A DNA stretch of 62,432 nt. Source: Negativicutes bacterium. Lineage in GTDB: Bacteria; Bacillota_C; Negativicutes; Sporomusales_B; JARLHX01. The translations under genes and the position numbers were made by a program. Under the pieces are notes generated by a model. It was not told the origin of the DNA. It did not search any database and worked only from the letters and a program-made list of their open reading frames with translations. Shown here piece after piece: positions 40,203 to 48,265 of this stretch (its first letter is position 1; each line of letters starts with the position of its first letter). The stretch covers positions 1 to 62,432 of the forward strand of contig JARLHY010000042.1 in the NCBI GenBank assembly GCA_031292015.1, written 5' to 3'.

Positions 40203-41282
40203 CTAACCCTCCTTGAGCCTGAACAGGCCGGAACAGCTCTCGAAAGTGACGGCGCCCGCCAGTTTGCCGTCATCCACCACCGGCAGCCAGCAGTGGCCGC
40301 TTGTGAGCATTTTTTCGATAGCGCTGCAGGCCGAGGCTCCGGCGTCCAAAGTTGCGGCGCAGGGGCGGATATCCTCCGGCCGGGGCGCAGACCCATCCGG
40401 GGCCACTGCGCTCTTTTCCACTATTCCCAGAAGCTGTCCGGCGCCATCGGTCACCAGGGCGTGCTCCCAGCGGCTGTCTCTCAGCCGGCCGCCGGGCAGC
40501 GGACCGATCACCGGCACGGAGGGGTCGAGGGCCGCCAGCACCGGTATGGTTGACAGCACCTCAAAGACGGTCCTGGGACCAAGAAACTGCTGTACGAAGG
40601 CTTCATCGCTGTTGATCAGTTCCCTGGCCGTACCGGCGTCGACGAGCCTGCCGCCGCGCATGATGGCGATGCGGCTGCCAAGCTTGAAAGCCTCCTGAAT
40701 ATCATGGGTGACAAATACAATGGTTTTGCGAATTTTCCGCTGCAGGTCGAGGATAACCTCCTGCAGCTGCTGGCGGGTAATAGGATCGAGGGCTCCGAAC
40801 GGTTCGTCCATCAGAATGACCTCAGGGTCGGCCGCCAGAGCCCGGGCGACGCCCACCCGCTGCTGTTGGCCGCCGCTCAGCTGCTGGGGGCGCTTAGCCA
40901 GGTAATTCTCCGGCAGGCCCACCGTGTGGATGAGTTCCTCAGCCCGGGTATCGCGCCCAGCTTTGGACACGCCGGTCAGTTCCAGGACAAAGGCGATATT
41001 GTCCCGCACCGTCAGGTGGGGCAGCAGGCCGATCTGCTGGATCACATAGCCGATGGTCCTGCGCAGCGCAACAGGATCAACGGCGGCCGTATCGCGGCCG
41101 TTGATGAAAATTCGGCCGGAAGTCAGGGGAATCAGCCTGTTGATCAGCTTCAGCAGCGTGGTTTTGCCGCAGCCGGAAGGCCCGACCACCACCATGGTCT
41201 CGCCGGGGTTCACGGCGAGGGAGACGCTGTCCACCACCGTTTCCCGGCCATAGTTTTTACAGACATTGTCCAGGGAAAGCAT
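40203..41282 (-). CDS. Osmoprotectant ABC transporter ATPase with CBS domains (OpuCA-type)
   Basis: 359 residues. Nucleotide-binding domain (about 1-240): Walker [11 protein letters not shown]-loop, signature [16 protein letters not shown], Walker [13 protein letters not shown]. Residues about 250-355 hold two CBS-type segments ([15 protein letters not shown] and [16 protein letters not shown]), which in OpuA/OpuC ATPases sense ionic strength or nucleotides. It energises uptake of compatible solutes. Third gene of a four-gene operon in the order permease, binding protein, ATPase, permease. Confidence 0.9.
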   Translation of the reverse strand: MLSLDNVCKNYGRETVVDSVSLAVNPGETMVVVGPSGCGKTTLLKLINRLIPLTSGRIFINGRDTAAVDPVALRRTIGYVIQQIGLLPHLTVRDNIAFVLELTGVSKAGRDTRAEELIHTVGLPENYLAKRPQQLSGGQQQRVGVARALAADPEVILMDEPFGALDPITRQQLQEVILDLQRKIRKTIVFVTHDIQEAFKLGSRIAIMRGGRLVDAGTARELINSDEAFVQQFLGPRTVFEVLSTIPVLAALDPSVPVIGPLPGGRLRDSRWEHALVTDGAGQLLGIVEKSAVAPDGSAPRPEDIRPCAATLDAGASACSAIEKMLTSGHCWLPVVDDGKLAGAVTFESCSGLFRLKEG

Positions 41283-41304
41283 CAGGCCACCTCGCTCGCT
41301 TCAG

Positions 41305-42216
41305 CTACAGCAATTTCTGGGCCGCAAGAAACTTCCTGGCCACCTCGGCCGGGTCTTTCTTTTCCACTTCCACCTGGTAGTTAAGTTCGGTCATCGTGGC
41401 CTCGCTGATTTTTCCTGACAACAGGTTCAGTGTTTCCGTCACTTGGGGATATTTCCGGGCGATTTCGCCGCGGACCAGGAAAGCGGTCTCATAGGGTGGG
41501 AAAAAATGCTTGTCGTCCGTCAGAAGTTCCAGATCATACTGTTTCAGCCGCCCATCGGTGGAAAAGACCAGGGCGACATCGGCCTGTTTTTGCTTCAGAC
41601 CTTCATAATAAAAGTTGACATCCACCACTTTTTGTTTGCCGTCCAGCCCGTATATTTTTTTCAGGCCGGGGTATTCGTCTTCCCGGCTGAAGGACGTGGC
41701 GTCCCCCAGCAAGGTCAGACCCGGCTGGCCCGCCAGGGCCGAAATCGTTTTGTCGCTGAGTTTGGCGGCGGTTTCCTTGGTCACCGCCAGAGCAAAGGTA
41801 TTCTGGAACCCCAGCGACGGCAGCCATTCGATGCCGTATTTTTGGGCATAGAGCTCTTTTACTTTCTTGTACATCACATCTTTGTCGTACTCCACCGGCT
41901 GTTTGAGAATAGCCATCCAGGCGGTGCCGGTGTATTCGGGATAGATATCGATCTGGCCTTTTTCCATCGCCGGCTGGAGCAGTTCGCTGGGCCCCATGCC
42001 AATTTTGCTTGTTTCCACGTCAACGCCGGCTTTCGCCTTGAGCAGTTCGGCCGCCATATGGCCGAGAATGTATTGCTCGGCAAAAGGTTTGGAAGCCACG
42101 ACCAGTTTAGGCTTGGCCGCGGCCTGGGGAGCAGGGTTCTGCTGACCGCAGCCGGCCGACAGCGCGGCAAGGGTCAGGCAGAACATAAGGATCATGAGGC
42201 GGAGTACCAGTCTCAT
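41305..42216 (-). CDS. Osmoprotectant-binding lipoprotein (OpuCC-type)
   Basis: 303 residues with a signal peptide and lipobox (ALSAGC). The mature part, KLVVASKPFAEQYILGHMAA and further QIDIYPEYTGTAW and NTFALAVTKETA, matches the glycine-betaine/choline/carnitine-binding family in which aromatic residues box the quaternary amine. It is anchored outside the inner membrane and feeds the two permeases. ATG at 42216 after GGGAGGAG. Confidence 0.9.
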   Translation of the reverse strand: MRLVLRLMILMFCLTLAALSAGCGQQNPAPQAAAKPKLVVASKPFAEQYILGHMAAELLKAKAGVDVETSKIGMGPSELLQPAMEKGQIDIYPEYTGTAWMAILKQPVEYDKDVMYKKVKELYAQKYGIEWLPSLGFQNTFALAVTKETAAKLSDKTISALAGQPGLTLLGDATSFSREDEYPGLKKIYGLDGKQKVVDVNFYYEGLKQKQADVALVFSTDGRLKQYDLELLTDDKHFFPPYETAFLVRGEIARKYPQVTETLNLLSGKISEATMTELNYQVEVEKKDPAEVARKFLAAQKLL

Positions 42217-42233
42217 AAAAACTCCTCCCAATT

Positions 42234-42896
42234 TCAGATTTGGGCACCGTCGCTGGTGCCTGTCGCCCGGCGCAGTCGCTGTTCCACCGCCGCCAGGGAC
42301 TGGTCGGCCGCTACTGCCATGACCGCCACCGGCAGCGTACCGGCCAGTAAATAACCTGTATCCATCATATGGATACCCTGGAAAATCAGCACCCCAAGAC
42401 CGCCGGCTCCGACCAGCGCCCCAAGGGTGGTGATGCCGATGGTCAATACCGTTACCGTTCGCAGTCCGGCCATGATAAACGGCAGGGCCAGGGGCAGTTC
42501 CACCCGCCAGAGCAGCTGGCGCCGGGTGGCTCCCATGCCGATGGCTGCCTCTTTGACGAAAACATCGACCTCGCTGATGCCGACATAGGTATTTCTCAGC
42601 AGCGGCAGCAGGGAATAGAGCAGCAGGGCGGCGATGGCCGGAGGCCAGCCCAGGCCGAGAAAGGGGATCAAAAAGCCGAGCAGCGCCAGGGATGGGACCG
42701 TGTACAGCATGCTGGCGGCATCCACCAGCGGCGACCCCACCCGGGGATGGCGGGCGATCCAGATTCCCAGCGGCACGGCCACGATGCCCCCGGCGCCGAT
42801 TCCCGCCGCAGCCAGGGTTAGGTGCTCTCCGCTCAGCTGCAGCAGTTGGAGGCGTATTGACCAGACGAAGTTAATAAAAGCGGCCAACTCTTCCAT
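42234..42896 (-). CDS. Osmoprotectant ABC transporter permease (OpuC-type), first gene of operon
   Basis: 220 residues from the ATG at 42896 (GGAGG five bases upstream; the ATG at 42908 has no ribosome site). About six membrane helices with the EAAIGMGATRRQLLWRVELP coupling loop, closely similar to the permease at 39545. It starts the osmoprotectant operon. The upstream 328-base gap is shared with the divergent SDR gene and contains repeated GACTGCACA words but no riboswitch I can name. Confidence 0.88.
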   Translation of the reverse strand: MEELAAFINFVWSIRLQLLQLSGEHLTLAAAGIGAGGIVAVPLGIWIARHPRVGSPLVDAASMLYTVPSLALLGFLIPFLGLGWPPAIAALLLYSLLPLLRNTYVGISEVDVFVKEAAIGMGATRRQLLWRVELPLALPFIMAGLRTVTVLTIGITTLGALVGAGGLGVLIFQGIHMMDTGYLLAGTLPVAVMAVAADQSLAAVEQRLRRATGTSDGAQI

Positions 42897-43153
42897 GCCA
42901 ACCTCCATATTTTACCTGTTGTAACAATTCGGCGGCGACTGCTCATAATCCTACTGACTATAGGCCTGTCCCCAATACTCTTCTTGCCTAACGGCGACGG
43001 TTTGGCATAAAATAGAAACTGCACAGTCGCCAGGGTGAACGGACCGATAAGAAATCCTGGCAATGGACTGCACAAAAATCCTTGCGACCCTGAAATCCCG
43101 CCCGATTACCTAACAAAGACTGATAGTAAGACAAGAAAAAACGACAAACCTGA

Positions 43154-43181
43154 TTGTCCGTTGATGTCTTTGCGGTATAAT
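43154..43181 (+). promoter_or_regulatory. Promoter of the SDR gene
   Basis: TTGTCC (43154-43159), 16-base spacer, TATAAT (43176-43181), about 43 bases before the start codon. Confidence 0.65.
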
Positions 43182-43224
43182 GATACTAGAAAATACTGAC
43201 AATTGTTTTGAAGGAGTGGTTCTG

Positions 43225-43986
43225 TTGAGAGATTCAAGTTTTTCACTGGAAGGGAAATTGGCTGTGATTACCGGAGCCAGGCGGGGAGTAGGGCAGGGCA
43301 TCGCCGTGGCCTTTGCCAAGGCCGGCGCCGATGTTGTTTCCATTCATCAGGCTGGCGAATGTGACGAAACAGCCAGACTTGTCGGGCAGTATGACCGTAA
43401 ATGCTACGGAATCAGCTGCGACCTGTCCACCTTGAACGACGCTGAGCCTCTGGCGGCGGAAATCGAAAGCAAATACGGCCCGGTAGGCATCCTGGTGAAC
43501 AACGCCGGCATTCAGCGGCGGCACCCGGCGGCCGAGTTCCCTGTTTCCGACTGGGACCTGGTGGTGCAGGTTCATCTGCGGGCCACCTTTTTGTTGTGTC
43601 AGGCCTTCGGGCGCAGGATGCTGACCAGAGGCTCAGGCAAAATTATCAATATGGCTTCGCTGATCTCCTTTTCCGGCGGTGTTTACATCCCGGCCTACGC
43701 CGCCTCCAAAGGGGGCATCGCCCAGCTGACCAAGGCCTTCGCCAACGAATGGGCCTCCCGCGGAATCAACGTCAACGCCATCGCCCCCGGCTATATCGAT
43801 ACCGAGATGAACACGGCGCTGATCAACGACCCGGTTCGCAACCCCCAGATCATGGCCAGGATTCCGGCCGGACGGTGGGGCCAGTCGGAGGATATCGGCG
43901 GTCCGGCGGTTTTTCTGGCCAGCAGCGCCGCCGATTACGTCCATGGCCACATCCTCTTGGTCGACGGCGGCTGGATGTCCAGGTAG
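43225..43986 (+). CDS. SDR-family oxidoreductase, KduD-like
   Basis: 253 residues from a TTG start, eight bases after AAGGAG. Rossmann cofactor motif VITGARRGVGQGIA, NNAGIQ, catalytic Ser/Tyr/Lys set (MASL...S, then YAASKGG) and C-terminal GYIDTEMN and RIPAGRWGQSEDIGG. The overall sequence and length resemble 2-dehydro-3-deoxy-D-gluconate 5-dehydrogenase (KduD) of pectin/uronate metabolism, but gluconate 5-dehydrogenase and others share this shape, and no uronate gene is close. A hairpin at 44098-44140 ends the unit. Confidence 0.8.
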   Translation: MRDSSFSLEGKLAVITGARRGVGQGIAVAFAKAGADVVSIHQAGECDETARLVGQYDRKCYGISCDLSTLNDAEPLAAEIESKYGPVGILVNNAGIQRRHPAAEFPVSDWDLVVQVHLRATFLLCQAFGRRMLTRGSGKIINMASLISFSGGVYIPAYAASKGGIAQLTKAFANEWASRGINVNAIAPGYIDTEMNTALINDPVRNPQIMARIPAGRWGQSEDIGGPAVFLASSAADYVHGHILLVDGGWMSR

Positions 43987-44095
43987 CGGTAAGGTAAGCG
44001 GCCGGCCGTTAACAAAAAGTTCTCTTGCACGACAGCTGCTTTTATGGTAGTCTTTTCCTAAGGAAATGAATTGTACATGAATAGCCGTTAATCGA

Positions 44096-44146
44096 AAAGG
44101 AAGGCCCTGACTCCGCTGGAATAGGGGTACAGGCCTTCCTGAAATT
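44096..44146. terminator. Hairpin after the SDR gene
   Basis: AGGAAGGCC and GGCCTTCCT with about 25 bases between, A-rich before and TTTT after. The remaining bases up to 44293 show nothing else. Confidence 0.65.
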
Positions 44147-44293
44147 TTATCCTGTGTCTGCTAAATCCTGACGATGGATGTTCTCCCGGATAAATCCAGC
44201 CCAGGGAAAAAGGACCCTATCATTCTGATGTCGAAAATGTGAAAATTGTGGATGAGTTGTTAAAGTTGCCGGACACATGGGAAGGAGATGTAT

Positions 44294-45151
44294 ATGAAAG
44301 AAGCTGGCGAAAGAATTCGCGTACTGATTGTAGACGATTCGCCCTTTAGCCGTCATTTGATCGCCGATTTCCTTGATCCGTCCTGGTTTGAGGTTGTTGG
44401 TTTTGCCGACGGTTTTCGCTCGGCCCTGGACGGTTACCGTACCTACTTGCCGGATGTCGTTACCCTTGATATCGAAATACCGGAAATGGACGGACCTGAG
44501 ATAGCGCGCAGGATTATTGCCGAGGAGCCTGACGCCAGAATCGTGATACTGGGCAGCCCCAAGAGTGATGCGGTTCAGGCGGCTGAGGCCAAAGGAGTCG
44601 TGAGATTTCTTCCTAAACCCTTTGAATCGCTCGAATTGATGATTGCGTTGCGCAGCGTCTGTGAAGGAGACGTGGCGGACGATGTATTCAACAACCGCTA
44701 CCCCTCCGATTTCATCGACTCCTTCGTAAGCTTCACCAAACGGTTCGCGGCAGATATCGCCGTTGAGCCGATTGCCAATGGCAAGAGTCTGCGTTCCAGC
44801 GGAGTATCAGTCATCGTCGGAGTGACCGGCCAGTTCAGCGGCAAAATGATCCTCGACCTGTCTTCTGCCACCGCCAAAAACCTTGCCACCCGTCTATTAA
44901 AGCAGGAGCCGAAAGACGCTGAGCAGACCAATGTCGTGGTCGCCGAATTTGCCAAAATAGTGGCCGAAAATGCCGCAGCCAAACTCAACAAGCAATTCCG
45001 CGGCGCGTTCCTGCGGGTCTCCCCGCCGGGAATTCTCACCGGAGAAAATTTTTCTATCACCAGCCCCAATATGGATGTCAACATATGGGCGATCGAAACC
45101 CCTTTCGGGAAAATGCGGTGCAGCGCGGGCTTTAAAAGGGAGGGTGTCTGA
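44294..45151 (+). CDS. Response-regulator receiver fused to a CheX/CheC-like domain
   Basis: 285 residues. Residues 8-125 are a receiver domain: acidic pair VDDS, phosphoacceptor Asp59 in VVTLDIEIPEMDG, and the conserved Lys in FLPKPF. Residues about 145-280 have the CheX/CheC fold (VSVIVGVTGQFSGKMILDLS, then IVAENAAAKL). CheX phosphatases use an ExxN pair; here the helix reads VAEFAKIVAEN, with EFAK at the first site, so catalysis is doubtful. The fusion could be a self-regulating phosphate sink. It is coupled directly to a stand-alone CheX-like gene. ATG at 44294 chosen over 44288. Confidence 0.85.
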   Translation: MKEAGERIRVLIVDDSPFSRHLIADFLDPSWFEVVGFADGFRSALDGYRTYLPDVVTLDIEIPEMDGPEIARRIIAEEPDARIVILGSPKSDAVQAAEAKGVVRFLPKPFESLELMIALRSVCEGDVADDVFNNRYPSDFIDSFVSFTKRFAADIAVEPIANGKSLRSSGVSVIVGVTGQFSGKMILDLSSATAKNLATRLLKQEPKDAEQTNVVVAEFAKIVAENAAAKLNKQFRGAFLRVSPPGILTGENFSITSPNMDVNIWAIETPFGKMRCSAGFKREGV

Positions 45152-45613
45152 TTGGACGTAGCAAACATAACTCCCTTTCTTGACTCAGTTGCCAAAGTAA
45201 TGCCTGAACTTGGCTTCCAGAGCGTTACCCGCGGCCGGATGAGCGTCAGTGTCACCAACAAAATCGCCAGCCTGGGCGTAATGGTGATCGTCGGTCTTGC
45301 TCACCAGTTTCGCGGCAATATTGTCTATAACATGACTGAGGAATCGGCCAAAGTCATCGCCAGTAAAATGATGATGGGAATGCCTGTGCCTGTTTTTGAC
45401 GCCATGGCCGAATCGGCTATCTCCGAACTTGGCAACATGCTGGCCGCCAACGCCGCGATCATTTTCGAGAAACAGGGCGCCAGAATGGATATTTCGCCGC
45501 CCACCCTGATTGCCGGGGAAAGCTACGCCAGCACCGCCGGCAACCAGCAGCGGATCATCGTCGAGCTCCTTATCGACGGACTGCCGCTGGAAGTGAATAT
45601 CGCCGTCCTCTGA
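45152..45613 (+). CDS. CheX-like phosphatase-family protein
   Basis: 153 residues, TTG start immediately after the previous gene's stop. The fold signature is VMVIVGLAHQFRGNIVYNMT followed by SAISELGNMLAANAA, in which ELGN provides the Glu and Asn of the CheC/CheX phosphatase motif. It should remove phosphate from CheY-like receivers, most simply from the receiver encoded just upstream. Ends with a terminator at 45635-45666. Confidence 0.85.
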   Translation: MDVANITPFLDSVAKVMPELGFQSVTRGRMSVSVTNKIASLGVMVIVGLAHQFRGNIVYNMTEESAKVIASKMMMGMPVPVFDAMAESAISELGNMLAANAAIIFEKQGARMDISPPTLIAGESYASTAGNQQRIIVELLIDGLPLEVNIAVL

Positions 45614-45634
45614 CCCCAAACACCTGCAAACATT

Positions 45635-45668
45635 AAAGCCGGACCTTCGTAGGAAGGTCCGGCTTTTA
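45635..45668 (+). terminator. Terminator after the CheX-like gene
   Basis: AAAGCCGGACCTTC-GTAG-GAAGGTCCGGCTTT, perfect 14 pairs. Confidence 0.9.
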
Positions 45669-45690
45669 GCTTGTCGTCACACCAAACTTT

Positions 45691-45873
45691 CAGGTCGTTC
45701 AGAACTCCCCAGATGCACGACGGCCCCGCAACCCCAGACGCGATGCGTACTATGGTTGTACGCTAGCAATGGGGTTGCGGGGCCAAGTGCGCAGTTCTTG
45801 CGCCTTCGGCGCTTAGAAATGCGGCCTGCCCTTTACGGGTGCAAAGCAGGTGGGGGGTTATCAACGACCTGAA
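45691..45873 (-). repeat. Nested palindromic intergenic element, long copy (B)
   Basis: Outer arms CAGGTCGTTCAGAACTCCCC and GGGGTTATCAACGACCTG; inside are a GCGCCGAAGGCGC-type side hairpin, GCCCCGCAACCCC paired with GGGGTTGCGGGGC, and a GCGTAC/GTACGC core. It is the reverse orientation of copies at 29091 and 49719. Its right arm supplies the last codons and stop of the DUF1992 gene that ends at 45861. Confidence 0.75.
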
Positions 45874-46196
45874 TAGCGTTTGCGGCGTTTATCCAGCAAT
45901 ATATTGTAATAAACCGTCCGCTCGACGATTTGCCGCTTGAGGTCGGCCGCCTCGTCCGTGTCGCGGCAGTTCTGCAGCAGCTCCTCAAGCGCCGTGATTT
46001 CCTTTTTTACAGTGACTTCCTCCGGCAGCAGCCCGGCGTTCTTCAGCACCTTATATTCCAGCCGCAGTTCAGGCGGCACTTCGCGCATATCGTCCAGCTT
46101 CAAGGGCTTTCCTTTGCCGGGCAGGTTGTCCAGTTCGCCGTTTTCAATAGCCTCGCGAATTTTTTGCTCAGCTATTTTTGCTATAGAATCCTGCAT
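45861..46196 (-). CDS. DUF1992 / DnaJ-like subfamily C28 domain protein
   Basis: 111 residues from the ATG at 46196, preceded by AGGTGG. The motif QKIREAIENGELDNLPGKGKPLKLDD followed by PPELRLEYKVLKNAGLLPEE is the DUF1992 signature found in DnaJC28 and bacterial YhdN-like proteins of unknown function. The chain is almost all helical. The last residues (YSGR) are encoded inside palindromic element B, which suggests that the element's insertion replaced the original 3' end. Confidence 0.85.
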   Translation of the reverse strand: MQDSIAKIAEQKIREAIENGELDNLPGKGKPLKLDDMREVPPELRLEYKVLKNAGLLPEEVTVKKEITALEELLQNCRDTDEAADLKRQIVERTVYYNILLDKRRKRYSGR

Positions 46197-46307
46197 TGCA
46201 CCCACCACCTGATTCATCACTATTTCTATCATACCCCATCATAACCGGCTGTCAACCAGGACCGTCCCAGTAAACCAAGACGGGGGCCTTTGCCCGGTGA
46301 TCGTGGC

Positions 46308-46334
46308 ACAGATAACGCGCTGTTACATAAAATA
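46308..46334 (+). promoter_or_regulatory. Sigma-K-like (mother-cell) promoter
   Basis: AC at 46308-46309, 16 bases, then CATAAAATA at 46326-46334, matching the sigma-K consensus AC-N16/17-CATANNNTA, 29 bases before the next start codon. Confidence 0.55.
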
Positions 46335-46362
46335 AAGTATATAACGAAAGGAGGAGTCCTAC

Positions 46363-46668
46363 ATGCGTTATCAATACCCTGCTAACGCCTGGCGCCCCCA
46401 CGGCTTCGGCGGCGGTTTCGGGCACGGCTTTGGCGGTGGATTCGGGCACGGTTTTGGTGGCTTCGGGCATGGTTTTGGCGGTTTTGGCCACGGGTTTGGC
46501 GGCTTCGGCCATGGTTTCGGCTTTGGTCCCGGTTTCGGCTTCGGTGGTTTCGGGCTCGGCCTTGGCTTAGGCCTGCTCGGAGGCCTGGGTTACGGAAACA
46601 ACTATGGCGGCTATCCGTATTATCCGTATCCGTATTATCCCTATCCTCCGTACTATCCTTATTATTAG
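46363..46668 (+). CDS. Gly/Phe/His-rich repeat protein, probable spore-coat type
   Basis: 101 residues with AAAGGAGG upstream. After a short N-terminus the chain is repeats of GFGHGFGG (about residues 14-60), then a GLGLGLGLLGGLGYG stretch and a Tyr/Pro tail (YYPYPYYPYPPYYPYY). No signal peptide. Such low-complexity Gly and Tyr/Pro proteins are common in spore coats and exosporia, and the sigma-K-like promoter in front supports that view. Identity is inferred from composition, not from a named family. Confidence 0.75.
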   Translation: MRYQYPANAWRPHGFGGGFGHGFGGGFGHGFGGFGHGFGGFGHGFGGFGHGFGFGPGFGFGGFGLGLGLGLLGGLGYGNNYGGYPYYPYPYYPYPPYYPYY

Positions 46669-46716
46669 ACAATAGCACCGGCCTTTTTGTTGACCGGGTA
46701 TACCGGAAGGCGAAGG

Positions 46717-46752
46717 ATAGAAAAGGACAGGTACACCTGTCCTTTTCTATTT
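46717..46752. terminator. Bidirectional terminator between coat-like gene and MFS gene
   Basis: ATAGAAAAGGACAGGT and exact complement meeting at ACACC; serves both convergent genes. Confidence 0.9.
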
Positions 46753-46764
46753 TCCGATAACGTT

Positions 46765-47937
46765 TTAGCTTGCCACGACGCCTTTCTCCGGCCGTTTGTC
46801 GGCAGGAAGGGTGGCGGTCATTGCCATGGCGAAGACCGGGATGACGATGAGGCACTGCAGAGCCGTCTGAATGCCGTACATGTCTGCCAGCCAGCCCAAA
46901 ATCGGAGCGGCTACCCCGCCGATGGTCACCGCCAGGCCAATGGTCACCCCCGAGGCGAAGCCCACCCGGTTGGGCAGGAAGCTCTGGCCGGAAGCCATGA
47001 GCGGTCCATAGATGCCGAACAGTCCCAGGCTTATCGGAATCAACATCGCTGTAGCCCAGAACGTGTCGTGAATATGAGTGAAGATGGCGATGAGCGGCAG
47101 CAGCAGGCCGAACCCTGCCATAATGGTATTGCGGTAACCGAGCCGGTCGGCGAGACGACCGCCGAGCAGGGTGGAGAAGATACCAAGGGAAAATAGAAGA
47201 CTGAGGGCTGAGCCGCCGGCGACGGAGGATTGGTGCAACACATTGATCCAGTAAATCGGTATAAAGGTATTGAACCCGAAAAACAGCACCGATCTGGAGA
47301 CCACAACCCCGGACAGGCGAAGGAAGGCCGGCCACTGATCCTTCGGCTGGTCGGCGGCAAGCTCGCCGACGGCTGCTTTCAGGGGCTGGGGCAAAGACAT
47401 ATCCCGAAACTGAAAATAGAGGAAAGCGGCTACAATCAGCGGCGACACAGCGAAGATCAGAGTGCCTTGAAGTCCCCAGGTCAGCATAGCGCCGGTGGCC
47501 AGCAGCGGTCCGAGGGCGAACCCGGCGTTGCCGCCGACGGCGAAGATCGACATCGCCAGTGCCTTCTTATTCTCCGCCAGCCTATTGGCCAGTCGGGCCG
47601 CGTCGGGGTGAAAGGCCGCCACTCCGCAGCCGCTTATCGCCACCGCAGCGAGAATCAGGGGAAGGCTGCCGGCAACGCCGGTCACGGCAAAGCCCAGGCC
47701 GGCAATGAGAATCCCCACCGGCATCAGCCAGACCTTGGCCATCCGGTCCGAGTAAAAGCCGAAAACCGGCTGAACCACCGAAGATGCGATATTGGCGGCG
47801 AACACGATGCTGGCTGCTGCTGCGTAGGAAAGGTGGTACTCGGCGATAAAAAACGGCAACAGGGCGGGAATCGCGCCCTGATTAATGTCGGTGAAAAGAT
47901 GTCCCGCCGACAAGAGCATGATGGAGCGATAACGCAC
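46765..47937 (-). CDS. MFS transporter, fosmidomycin-resistance (Fsr)-like
   Basis: 390 residues, GTG start behind GAGGAGG. Twelve membrane helices; the N-terminus LSAGHLFTDINQGAIPALLP is characteristic of the Fsr branch of drug exporters. The loop FGFYSDRMAKVWLMP has the MFS motif A position, and VGGNAGFALGPLLATG is the motif C-like Gly-rich helix. It probably exports small molecules with proton antiport. Real substrate unknown. Confidence 0.85.
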   Translation of the reverse strand: MRYRSIMLLSAGHLFTDINQGAIPALLPFFIAEYHLSYAAAASIVFAANIASSVVQPVFGFYSDRMAKVWLMPVGILIAGLGFAVTGVAGSLPLILAAVAISGCGVAAFHPDAARLANRLAENKKALAMSIFAVGGNAGFALGPLLATGAMLTWGLQGTLIFAVSPLIVAAFLYFQFRDMSLPQPLKAAVGELAADQPKDQWPAFLRLSGVVVSRSVLFFGFNTFIPIYWINVLHQSSVAGGSALSLLFSLGIFSTLLGGRLADRLGYRNTIMAGFGLLLPLIAIFTHIHDTFWATAMLIPISLGLFGIYGPLMASGQSFLPNRVGFASGVTIGLAVTIGGVAAPILGWLADMYGIQTALQCLIVIPVFAMAMTATLPADKRPEKGVVAS

Positions 47938-48265
47938 AGAAGGTTCCTCCTCAGATTGATCTGGTTTGGCTGTATCCCTGGCAGCCGGTTTTCTTAAAGG
48001 TAAGCAGGCCCTGGCTGTTTCTTCCGGGAAACAGAAACGGCGGATTTACCGCCGGGAAACAGCAGGGAAAAAGCCGTTAGCCTGAGCATATCACAACTGC
48101 TGTCAGGCAAACAATAGCGAAAAAAGACAATATTGGCTGGTTCTGGAAAAAAGTCTGGACATTATGTCAGCTGTTTATTATGATGTAGGTAGGCAGAACT
48201 CGCTAAAAACTTCTGAATTATGTCAAATTTCCCTAATTTCAACGTTTGGGAAGGGGGAATCATCC
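47938..48265. other. Divergent intergenic region with small direct and inverted repeats
   Basis: No gene. CCGGGAAACAG occurs twice (near 48027 and 48053) and GCCTGA...TCAGGC brackets 48080-48109. These may be binding sites for the promoters of the MFS gene or the GGDEF/HD-GYP gene; nothing more can be said. Confidence 0.3.

Noticed and set aside
41443..42354. 304-codon plus-strand frame over the osmoprotectant-binding gene
   Set aside because: Shadow of the minus-strand operon; no ribosome site or domain.
46382..47335. 317-codon minus-strand frame across the coat-like and MFS genes
   Set aside because: Spans a strong bidirectional terminator and antisense Gly repeats; its SRARNHRSRNR-type composition is a translation artefact.
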